Source: UMGS755 sp045590535
Lineage (GTDB): Bacteria; Bacillota; Clostridia; UBA1381; UBA9506
NCBI GenBank assembly: GCA_045590535.1
Contig: JAZNRE010000046.1
Coordinates: 1-49,374 of the forward strand
DNA length: 49,374 nt
Reading direction: 5' to 3'
In this document: positions 42,251 to 48,555 of the stretch, one piece after another
Numbering within the stretch: position 1 is the stretch's first letter
Layout of the letters: each line of letters starts with the position of its first letter
Notes under the pieces: generated by a model
Told to the model about the DNA's origin: nothing
The model's input: only the letters and a program-made list of their open reading frames with translations
Database searches by the model: none
Program-made: the position numbers and the translations under genes

Positions 42251-42426
42251 AAAAATATATAGTATTTAATCCTGTACTTGATGAAATGAGTCGAGTCTCT
42301 TTTGATTCCGATTTTGACGCCCTCTCTTTTGGTATTGAGAGAGAGTTCGAAGTCTATAAGTTTGAAGACGGACAATATATCAAGATATATGACCCGTTTG
42401 ACTTGGTAAATAATAATAATAATTGA
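42247..42426 (+). CDS. Small element protein of 59 residues
   Basis: This protein (MKKYIVFNPVLDEMSRVSF ... DPFDLV) starts at TTG 42247 in a TTGA overlap with the preceding stop, with AAAGGAG eleven bases upstream, and ends in a run of asparagines. It is acidic, with an aromatic-rich DGQYIKIYDPFDLV segment. No family was recognised. A strong terminator follows 46 bases later, so it is the last gene of the first element operon. Confidence 0.6.
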   Translation: MKKYIVFNPVLDEMSRVSFDSDFDALSFGIEREFEVYKFEDGQYIKIYDPFDLVNNNNN

Positions 42427-42472
42427 AATATTTTTGTATAATAATAATGAAAAACATCACATTGAAAAAGAG

Positions 42473-42522
42473 AAGAACGCTTTTCGATGGAAGCCGTTGG
42501 CACATCGAAGGCGTTCTTTTTT
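42473..42522 (+). terminator. Strong terminator ending the first element operon
   Basis: GAACGC / GCGTTC, with an inner TTCGATG / CATCGAA pairing, is followed by TTTTTT. It separates the recombinase/small-protein operon from the origin and rep. Confidence 0.85.
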
Positions 42523-42632
42523 GTCTTAATGGATAACAAAGGAAAGGGGATTCGAGTTTTGTCCGTTTTTATGGTGAAGGTGTTCCTAAAAACGACAAAC
42601 CGAACCCCGCCCTCTTGATTTGGTAAATAATG

Positions 42633-42652
42633 CGGACGAAGTCCGTTTTTTT
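42633..42652 (+). terminator. Short second hairpin with T-run
   Basis: CGGAC-GAA-GTCCG is followed by seven T residues. It lies 60 bases before the iteron region and may further shield the origin from transcription. Confidence 0.6.
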
Positions 42653-42713
42653 GTCTTAAAAAGTTATATTTTGAAAATATTATGCGTAATATAAAATATC
42701 TAAACTTTTTAAG

Positions 42714-42842
42714 TATTCAAGTATTCAAAAATATTCAAAGTATTGATTTTATTATGTTTTTTTATATATGCGCGGGCGGTTATCATTCCTGCCGCCCGCG
42801 TATTCAAAGGTATTCAAGTATTCAAATATTCAATATATTCAA
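42714..42842 (+). other. Candidate rolling-circle replication origin: iterons and GC stem-loop
   Basis: A perfect 9-bp all-GC stem (CGCGGGCGG 42771-42779, CCGCCCGCG 42792-42800) presents the 12-base loop TTATCATTCCTG. It is surrounded by eight exact TATTCAA heptamers: 42714, 42722 and 42732 on the left, and 42801, 42811, 42819, 42827 and 42836 on the right, spaced 8-10 bases apart. The rep gene starts 29 bases later. Iterons plus a nick-site stem-loop beside rep is the layout of CRESS-type and other HUH replicons. The nick position is not known; the loop is the natural candidate. Confidence 0.8.
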
Positions 42843-42870
42843 AATATTCTCAAAGAAGGAGGGCTTCAAA

Positions 42871-44175
42871 ATGGCAAAACAAACTAAAAAATTGACCGAT
42901 AAGTCGATGATGAAGACCGCATTTATTCGAGTTATGGCAAAAAATAATACGAAAGACGGTCTCGTCGAATATACTCTCGACGATATAAAGAACAAAGTCG
43001 AAGATTTGGCTTTTCGATATACTGCTTTACAATACGCATATATCACTCACGACAAAGATTTCAACGACGACGGACCCGTTTCAAAACATTTTCATATTGT
43101 TTTATGGTTTAAGAATAAGAATTCAATTCGTTTCAAAACTTTGAAAGAGGTCTTCCCTTTTGGAAGTATTCAAACTTGTGAGTCCGTCAATGCTTGTATT
43201 CAATACTTAATCCATAAAAACAACGAAGAAAAGTTTCAATATAACAAAGACGAGATTTTTTCAAATATTGAAAGTCAAGACGAGTTCGACGCTCTTTTCA
43301 TAAATGACGGAAAACTTCAAAAGAGACTTAAAACTCAAAACGAAAACGAAATCATCGACGAAATCGTCGAAAAAATATCAACGGGAGAAATTCGTCGATT
43401 TAATTACGACAAATATATCGACGGGATTATGTATTCGAAGTATGCTCCACGAATTGACCGTGCTTTCAAATATCAAGACCAAATCTTTTTTGGAAATCCT
43501 GACCGAAATATCTCCGTTATTTTTATAACGGGAAAACAAGGCAAAGGGAAGACGGAGTTCGCAAAAAAGGCTTTTATCTCTGACGATATGAACGGATTCG
43601 GAGTTTCGTCTTCATCGAATGACCCTTTCCAAGACTACAACGACGAAGATATTTTCATTTTTGACGACCTTCGAGATGACGCGTATTCGTTCGTTGATTT
43701 TCTCAAAATCATCGACCCGAGAACAAATTCAAGCGTCAAAAGTCGAAATCGAAATAAATATTTCAAAGGAAAACTTCTCATCATCACATCATTCGACCCC
43801 CTTGAAAATTGGTATTCTTCAAAAGTACCGAAAGACGCCCGAAAACAATTATATCGAAGAATTGACAAATATATCGTTTGTGATGATGATTTCATAACTA
43901 TATACGATATAGATGAAAATTTGACAAAGTCAAATCCTCATCGAATTGTCAATCCGATTCCATATCTAAAAAAACAAGAAGACAAAGAAAAGGGTCTCAA
44001 TATTGACGGAGTTTTCGAAAGATTTGTCTCGACGGTCTCGGAAAAATTAACTCCCGAAAATTTTGAAGAATACCACTTCACCGAAGAGAAGAGAAAGTTC
44101 GACGAAGAACTTGAAAGGAAAATCGACGAATATTTCGGATATTCTGAAAATACAGAAGAAGAACTTCCTTTCTAA
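42871..44175 (+). CDS. CRESS-like replication initiator (HUH endonuclease and SF3 helicase)
   Basis: From ATG 42871 (GAAGGAGGG upstream) the protein has 434 residues. The nickase domain shows motif 1 (AYITHDKDF), the HUH motif HFH (H73, H75) and the catalytic-tyrosine motif YLIHK (Y112, K116). The helicase domain has Walker A GKQGKGKT (221-228) and Walker B IFIFDD (261-266), fitting superfamily 3. This two-domain order is that of CRESS-DNA virus Reps and the related bacterial pCRESS plasmids. It should nick the adjacent origin and unwind the circle. A frame extending upstream to 42682 would run through the iterons and is rejected. All key motifs are intact. Confidence 0.88.
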   Translation: MAKQTKKLTDKSMMKTAFIRVMAKNNTKDGLVEYTLDDIKNKVEDLAFRYTALQYAYITHDKDFNDDGPVSKHFHIVLWFKNKNSIRFKTLKEVFPFGSIQTCESVNACIQYLIHKNNEEKFQYNKDEIFSNIESQDEFDALFINDGKLQKRLKTQNENEIIDEIVEKISTGEIRRFNYDKYIDGIMYSKYAPRIDRAFKYQDQIFFGNPDRNISVIFITGKQGKGKTEFAKKAFISDDMNGFGVSSSSNDPFQDYNDEDIFIFDDLRDDAYSFVDFLKIIDPRTNSSVKSRNRNKYFKGKLLIITSFDPLENWYSSKVPKDARKQLYRRIDKYIVCDDDFITIYDIDENLTKSNPHRIVNPIPYLKKQEDKEKGLNIDGVFERFVSTVSEKLTPENFEEYHFTEEKRKFDEELERKIDEYFGYSENTEEELPF

Positions 44176-44259
44176 ATAATAAAGAAAAATAAAAATATAT
44201 ATAATAATATAAAATATGCGTTATCCATCAAATAAAAAGGAGAAAAGGAGTGATTTTCT

Positions 44260-44445
44260 ATGTTGAAAGTAAATAAACAAATACAATTCGACGAGAAAAG
44301 GGATTTCTTAATTTTGAATATCCTCAAACTTGGAGAGGAAATCAAAGACCCCGAAGTCCGAGAGAGATTCTTCCTTTCCTGCGTTTCCATAAACGAAAAG
44401 ACGGGAGAAGAGACTCCATATTTCAAAAAAGTCGAAAATGCTTAA
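44260..44445 (+). CDS. Small element protein of 61 residues
   Basis: This hypothetical protein (MLKVNKQIQFDEKRDFLIL ... TPYFKKVENA) starts after AAAAGGAG. It is charged, with a central helical segment (LGEEIKDPEVRERFFLS). No family was recognised. It lies between rep and the integrase and is followed by its own terminator; a role in replication control or excision is possible only by position. Confidence 0.6.
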   Translation: MLKVNKQIQFDEKRDFLILNILKLGEEIKDPEVRERFFLSCVSINEKTGEETPYFKKVENA

Positions 44446-44463
44446 TATTTAATATATAGAAGA

Positions 44464-44490
44464 GAACGGATTTCGAGTCCGTTCTTTTTT
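44464..44490 (+). terminator. Terminator between the rep operon and the integrase
   Basis: GAACGGA / TCCGTTC with a seven-base loop is followed by TTTTTT. It gives the integrase gene its own transcription unit. Confidence 0.85.
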
Positions 44491-44506
44491 ATTTACATTT
44501 TATATA

Positions 44507-44536
44507 TTGAAATCGACCCTTCTCTCGTGCTATAAT
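44507..44536 (+). promoter_or_regulatory. Promoter of the serine recombinase gene
   Basis: TTGAAA and a perfect TATAAT are separated by 18 bases. The predicted start, near 44543, lies inside the attP-arm-like sequence that begins directly after the -10 element. Confidence 0.65.
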
Positions 44537-44560
44537 TACATTATGAAACAATACCACGGA
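44537..44560 (+). promoter_or_regulatory. attP half-site copy over the integrase transcription start
   Basis: Twenty-one of 24 bases match the left-end attP arm at 40578-40601, including the unbroken ACAATACCACGGA. It begins at the first base after the -10 box and ends 15 bases before the integrase ATG. The recombinase could bind here as on its attachment site and repress itself; that is inference. Confidence 0.6.
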
Positions 44561-44575
44561 AGAAGGGGGAAATAT

Positions 44576-46288
44576 ATGAAAGTATGCGTATATACAAGAG
44601 TATCAACGGACGAACAAGCGGAAAGTCTGAAAAATCAAGCGGTATATTTTGACGATTATCTTTCAAAACATCAAGAGTTCGAACCATTCCGAAAAAACTA
44701 TATATATAGTGATTTAGGTTTGACGGGAACAAAACTCAACAATCGCCCCGCATTTTTTGAAATGCTTCGAGATGCGGGTCTCGATGTTTCGACGGTCTCA
44801 ATCGCTTCGAAAATCGAAAACGGAAACAAAGACGGACGGATTAAACATCTTGAAACGGTTTTTTCTATATCCGAGAGAACGCCCCTCTTTGATTTGATTC
44901 TTTTGAAAAATACTTCTCGATTTGCTCGAAATACTCTTTCTTTTGATATTATCAACAAATTGAGAAGAAAAGGCGTTCATATTTACTTTATCGAACAAAA
45001 TATCAATACTTCGGATATATCGAACGATTTCTTCTTGAAACTCTTTCAACTTTTCGACGAACAAGATTCGAGAGATAAATCTCTCAAAGTAAAGACAGGA
45101 ATTCAAGCTTCATATATTAAGAATACAATTCGAACGAATTCTCGAATATATGGCTATATATATCACAAAGAAGACAATTCTCTCGAAATCATCCCGTCCG
45201 AAGCGGAGACAATACGAAAAATATATTCTTTATATTTGGACGGACTCGGTATTCGTCAAATATCAAACATCTTGGAAGAAGAAGGAATAAAAACGAGAGA
45301 AGGTCGTCCTTTTTGTAAGTCTTCCATTCGTCGAATATTGACAAACGAAAAATATAAGGGTATGAACGCCCTTTCTAAGTATTCGACGGGGTCCGTCTTC
45401 AATAAGTTTTCTTATCCGCATATTTCGGAAAATTATCGAGTCGTCGAAAATGAAAGAATTCCCGAAATCATATCTCCCGAAGATTTTGACAAGGTTCAAG
45501 AACTTTTCAAGTCGAAAGTTAATCACAAACTCAACAAAGGGAAATACAACGGGATTTCGAAATATAACGGACGAATCATTTGTTCGGAGTGCGGTTCTCC
45601 ATATTATTCAAATCGAGATGACGGTCGAATCTTTTATGTTTGTAAAACTAAAAAAATGAGAGGTCTTTCTTTTTGCGATAATACAAACATATCCGAGAAG
45701 AAACTCGACTCAATTATCGAGGGATATTTTGAGAGAAGTTCGGATTTGATAAGAGAGAAAAAACAAGAATATAAAACATATATATATTATCTTTGTAATT
45801 TGGTTATCAAATCCCGAGACTCGAAGAGTTCGGAAGAAGTTCGAAAAGTAAAAGAAGAAATCTCCGAACTCGAAAAAAGAATTTCTCGTTTGTTTGAACT
45901 TTTCTCTTTAAGTTTGGACGGTTCGGATTTGTTAAAGACTCAAATCTCAAATCTTGACTCCGAACTCAAACTCAAAAAAGAAAGACTTCTCCTTCTTACA
46001 TCTCCCGAAGATGAAATCAAAGAAAGGGTCCTTTCTTTGAAAGAGAGACTCGACCAAATCGACAAAATCCCCGATTATTTCGAAACGGTCGAAGACTTCC
46101 TTCAATATATAAGAGTTGAAATCTCTTTCGACGATGTTATAATTGAACTTAATCTTCCGAGTCTTTCGTCTCTCGTTCGGCTCGAAGATTTCGAGTCGTT
46201 CGGCTTGATACCTCCTTTTTTCTCTCGAGAAGAGGTCGAAGACCTCGAAGAAACATATTTCAATTATCTCTCCGAAGCGTTCTCCTAA
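44576..46288 (+). CDS. Large serine recombinase (integrase) of the comM element
   Basis: From ATG 44576 (GAAGGGGGA upstream) the protein has 570 residues. The resolvase-type catalytic domain has YTRVSTDEQ with nucleophile S10 and R8, and KNTSRFARN with the active-site arginines. Then come a recombinase domain (YGYIYHKEDN ... EGRPFCKSSIRRILTNEKYKG), a zinc ribbon (CSECGSPYY ... YVCKTKK ... FCDN) and a coiled coil (VRKVKEEISELEKRISRLFELF). Such enzymes integrate circular DNA at short attB sites without host factors, with direction set by an excision factor. Its gene lies 15 bases from the attR arm, as usual. It looks intact. Confidence 0.93.
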   Translation: MKVCVYTRVSTDEQAESLKNQAVYFDDYLSKHQEFEPFRKNYIYSDLGLTGTKLNNRPAFFEMLRDAGLDVSTVSIASKIENGNKDGRIKHLETVFSISERTPLFDLILLKNTSRFARNTLSFDIINKLRRKGVHIYFIEQNINTSDISNDFFLKLFQLFDEQDSRDKSLKVKTGIQASYIKNTIRTNSRIYGYIYHKEDNSLEIIPSEAETIRKIYSLYLDGLGIRQISNILEEEGIKTREGRPFCKSSIRRILTNEKYKGMNALSKYSTGSVFNKFSYPHISENYRVVENERIPEIISPEDFDKVQELFKSKVNHKLNKGKYNGISKYNGRIICSECGSPYYSNRDDGRIFYVCKTKKMRGLSFCDNTNISEKKLDSIIEGYFERSSDLIREKKQEYKTYIYYLCNLVIKSRDSKSSEEVRKVKEEISELEKRISRLFELFSLSLDGSDLLKTQISNLDSELKLKKERLLLLTSPEDEIKERVLSLKERLDQIDKIPDYFETVEDFLQYIRVEISFDDVIIELNLPSLSSLVRLEDFESFGLIPPFFSREEVEDLEETYFNYLSEAFS

Positions 46289-46302
46289 CGCTTGGAGAGG
46301 CT

Positions 46303-46345
46303 TGGTATTGTCTTACAATAGACTGCTCATCGGCTCCCCGGGCTC
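46303..46345. other. attR: right junction of the comM element
   Basis: The element arm TGGTATTGT-CTTACAATAGA (46303-46322) meets the CT core (46323-46324) and host GCTCATCGGC. Joined to the left arm it gives a 42-bp attP of 20 + CT + 20 bases, in which 17 of 20 positions are symmetric and the outer nine (TGGTATTGT / ACAATACCA) are perfect. The rebuilt attB reads AATGTC-CT-GCTCATC within the comM Walker A codons. Confidence 0.88.
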
Positions 46346-46730
46346 AGGTAAAACAATGCTTGCACAGCGGTTGCCGGGCATTTTGCCCCAGCCCACCCTG
46401 GCAGAGGCTCTGGAAATTACAAAAGTACATAGTATTGCAGGGTTGCTGCCCTCTGACACATCCCTCATCACCACCCGACCCTTCCGCAGCCCTCACCACA
46501 CCATTTCGGCTGTGGGTCTTTCGGGGGGCGGACAGATTCCCCGACCGGGTGAGGTGAGTCTTTCCCATAACGGCGTGCTGTTTTTAGACGAGCTGCCGGA
46601 ATTTAATAAAAACGCCCTGGAGGTTTTGCGTCAGCCTTTAGAGGATGGGGTTGTGACCATTTCTCGGGTGAGTGCGAGCCTGACCTATCCCTGCCGCACC
46701 ATGCTGGTGGCGGCCATGAACCCTTGTCGG
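46323..46730 (+). pseudogene. comM: comM/yifB, central fragment (interrupted on both sides)
   Basis: This is the direct continuation of the 5' fragment: LLIGSPGSGKTMLAQRLPGILP (Walker A), RPFRSPHHTISAVGLSGGG, PGEVSLSHNGVLFLDELPEF (Walker B) and PCRTMLVAAMNPC. Intact homologues continue with a cysteine-rich (C)GYFGDP-type segment; here the frame changes to unrelated residues after codon CGG at 46728-46730 and stops at 46769. The remaining roughly 150 codons are not in the window, so a second insertion is inferred. Confidence 0.9.
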
Positions 46731-46814
46731 TTCATACACATATCACCACAAGAACAGAAAATTGCATAATTGTTAAAATAAGTTTTTATGAATAAAGATA
46801 TACTAACCCACAAA

Positions 46815-46845
46815 AAACCCGCCTTGCAAAAAGGCGGGTTTTTTC
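46815..46845. terminator. Strong bidirectional terminator at the second element's left end
   Basis: AAACCCGCCTT-GCAA-AAGGCGGGTTT with flanking A and T runs on both sides lies against the stop of the first minus-strand gene. It ends that gene and also stops comM transcription entering from the left. Confidence 0.9.
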
Positions 46846-47418
46846 TTATCTATTAAAGATTACTCTTTTTAATAATTTTCTGCAAATAGGGGTTATCTGC
46901 TCTATGCTATCTGTGTATATATAAAATCTTACCATTTTATCGTCTTTATCGATTTCTTCTTCTATGTGATATTCATTAGCGAAATTAAATTCTATTTCAA
47001 TAGTCCAATCTTCTTTATTATATACATAAATGGTTAATGGTATATGTGTTTCTTCACACAAGATACGTCGGCAGTTTAACCCTCTTGTACGACAAAGGTC
47101 GAAAGTTGTATCAATGCCTAACCAAGTATAATAAAAACCTCTAAAACTACGTTTGAAAGTTTCAAAATCATTATTTTTAATATATTTAGTAATGTCATAC
47201 AAAGAAAAATTAAATCTTTCTGGACCAGGACTATCGTCAAAAAAAGAAAATGCCATACAAGAACCTTTAAAAAGAACTTGTGCTCCTATTAAATGCTGAC
47301 AATCATATCGAGGACTAATATACATATAATTGCTTTCACTTTTGCTAAATTCCTTAAAGAAATTCAATATTTTTTCTTCTTCTTCTTTTGTAAAAAAATC
47401 TATTCTATTATTGTTCAT
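46846..47418 (-). CDS. Hypothetical protein of 190 residues
   Basis: No family was recognised. The soluble, acidic and aromatic-rich protein has a lysine/glutamate-rich start (FFTKEEEEKILNFFKEFSK) and a central stretch with several cysteines (TFDLCRTRGLNCRRILCEE). Its ribosome binding site is weak (AAAGGTTA). It is the last of three minus-strand genes in the second element and abuts a strong terminator. Cargo or defence-related functions are possible but unsupported. Confidence 0.6.
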   Translation of the reverse strand: MNNNRIDFFTKEEEEKILNFFKEFSKSESNYMYISPRYDCQHLIGAQVLFKGSCMAFSFFDDSPGPERFNFSLYDITKYIKNNDFETFKRSFRGFYYTWLGIDTTFDLCRTRGLNCRRILCEETHIPLTIYVYNKEDWTIEIEFNFANEYHIEEEIDKDDKMVRFYIYTDSIEQITPICRKLLKRVIFNR

Positions 47419-47480
47419 ATTTTTAACCTTTCTGTCAGCTTTTACTGACTACAAATTTAATTTTATTATATGAGGAATAT

Positions 47481-47507
47481 CGGGGCGGAAATCTCCGCCC
47501 CGTTTTT
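47481..47507. terminator. GC-rich hairpin between two second-element genes
   Basis: CGGGGCGGA-AATC-TCCGCCCCG is followed by TTTTT on the plus strand and preceded by an AT-rich stretch. For the minus-strand genes it sits just after the stop at 47512. The GC content contrasts with the AT-rich surroundings. Confidence 0.55.
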
Positions 47508-47511
47508 GAAA

Positions 47512-47769
47512 TTATCTTCTATATCTACCAATAATTGTATCACAAGTTGAAAGACAATCTCTAAAAGCACTTTCAAGGTCTGCGTCTCGATTTTGATAAA
47601 CTTTGAGCATACTTTTTTTCATTCTTTTTGCTCTTGCGACCTCGTCCTGATTTACAACAAAAGCGCAAACCAATTCTTGAAGGGCATCGTACATATCAAC
47701 AATGTCCTTGTATTGTCTAACATTTCTTAAATGAGTATTAACCATAATCTTATTTAGGAGGCACACCAC
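47512..47769 (-). CDS. Hypothetical protein of 85 residues
   Basis: This small helical, basic protein (MYDALQELVCAFVVNQDEVARAKRMKK...) has no recognised family. GTG 47769 has AAGGAGG nine bases upstream, so the start is good, although an internal ATG at 47745 is possible. It lies 43 bases after the 138-residue gene in the same direction and is probably co-transcribed with it. Confidence 0.6.
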   Translation of the reverse strand: MVCLLNKIMVNTHLRNVRQYKDIVDMYDALQELVCAFVVNQDEVARAKRMKKSMLKVYQNRDADLESAFRDCLSTCDTIIGRYRR

Positions 47770-47812
47770 CGCCTCCGACCTCCTTCTATTTAATTTTATT
47801 TTTTGGTTGGTG

Positions 47813-48220
47813 TTATCTTGTTCTTACAATGCTATTAGCAAATTTTTCAAAAGCAATATAGCCAATTTCGGAGTTCTCGGGATATGTAAGATTTCTCACA
47901 TAACACATAGAACAACCATTTTCAAAATCTAAATGGTCCATGTACCACTCTTGAAAATCTTTGCAAACATAAAAGCATTCAAGCATTGTTCCAAAGTCGG
48001 TATGAGTTTTAGTAAGAAAATATATCTTCCCGCGCCACTCTTCTTCAAAGTTCTTGACAATGGTTTTTTCTTCATCTGTCAAGTGTGAAAAGATACCATA
48101 TTCTGACTTACACAAAATGCCCTTGTTGAAATCTTTGATTACAAACTGTGGCAGTCCTAATTTTTTCAATCGGAATTCCGCCTCTGCTTTTTGCTTATGC
48201 CTTAATTCTTTTTTAGTCAT
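47813..48220 (-). CDS. Hypothetical protein of about 135 residues
   Basis: From ATG 48220 (MTKKELRHKQKAEAEFRLKK) the protein has a basic coiled N terminus followed by a mixed alpha/beta part (LTDEEKTIVKNFEEEWRGKIYFL, MDHLDFENGCSMCYVRNL). No ribosome binding site is obvious and a TTG at 48229 is an alternative start. It is the promoter-proximal gene of the minus-strand operon, about 180 bases from a consensus promoter. The function is unknown. Confidence 0.55.
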   Translation of the reverse strand: MTKKELRHKQKAEAEFRLKKLGLPQFVIKDFNKGILCKSEYGIFSHLTDEEKTIVKNFEEEWRGKIYFLTKTHTDFGTMLECFYVCKDFQEWYMDHLDFENGCSMCYVRNLTYPENSEIGYIAFEKFANSIVRTR

Positions 48221-48370
48221 AAGAAACAACCAAATAGAAGAAAATATAAAAAATACTATTTGCTCCTCCTTTCCAGAAAATTTTTGTTTATATTTTCTTC
48301 ATAGAAAAGAGTAGTAATAAATACTTTCTTATTTTCCACACGCGACACCGCCTTTCATATTTAATTTTGT

Positions 48371-48394
48371 TGTAAGACATAAATTGGTCTTACA
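48371..48394. promoter_or_regulatory. Operator-like inverted repeat
   Basis: TGTAAGAC, eight bases, GTCTTACA lies seven bases beyond the -10 box of the minus-strand promoter. A half-site TGTAAG recurs at 48531-48536, right after the -10 box of the plus-strand promoter. Binding by the adjacent HTH protein to both promoters is a reasonable guess. Confidence 0.5.
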
Positions 48395-48400
48395 AATGGT

Positions 48401-48429
48401 ATTATAACAGAATGAAAAGCAAAAGTCAA
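48401..48429 (-). promoter_or_regulatory. Promoter of the minus-strand genes of the second element
   Basis: On the minus strand TTGACT and TATAAT are separated by 17 bases. It is part of the 326-base divergent control region 48230-48555, which holds no gene. Confidence 0.8.
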
Positions 48430-48501
48430 TAGTTTTTTAAAAAATATTTTTGTTGTAGTGCCAAAATCGGTATTATAAAATAAATAAATTCTGAAAAATT
48501 A

Positions 48502-48530
48502 TTGACTTTATACAAAAAACCCGATATAAT
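48502..48530 (+). promoter_or_regulatory. Promoter of the HTH regulator gene
   Basis: TTGACT and TATAAT are separated by 17 bases, followed by a TGTAAG half-site and AAAGGAGG before the ATG at 48556. Confidence 0.8.
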
Positions 48531-48555
48531 TGTAAGTAGTAAAGGAGGTTTTCTA

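Larger units (their letters stand above)
40576..46324 (+). mobile_element. Integrated CRESS-Rep element with large serine recombinase
   Basis: About 5.75 kb of foreign DNA splits comM. Removing one copy of the CT core plus the DNA between restores an uninterrupted reading frame (NVLLIGSPGSGKT), which fixes the ends to base level. The cargo, all on the plus strand, is a tyrosine-recombinase-like protein, three proteins of 59 to 70 residues, a HUH-helicase Rep with an adjacent iteron/stem-loop origin, and the integrase at the right end. Composition differs sharply from the host: AT-rich, heavy use of CGA for arginine and frequent TCGA. I found no GATC in it. No capsid, conjugation or resistance gene is present, so it is a minimal replicon-type element. 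Confidence 0.92.

Noticed and set aside
42714..42842. TATTCAA repeats as a CRISPR array.
   Set aside because: The repeat units are 7 bases with 1-3 base gaps and no spacers or cas genes; they fit iterons.
42682..42870. Upstream extension of the rep reading frame by 63 codons.
   Set aside because: It would translate the iterons and the stem-loop origin and lacks a ribosome binding site; GAAGGAGGG directly precedes ATG 42871.
46302..46769. The comM central piece as an independent functional gene starting at TTG 46302.
   Set aside because: Its first seven codons are the attR arm, it lacks the N-terminal domain and the C-terminal third, and no ribosome binding site is present.
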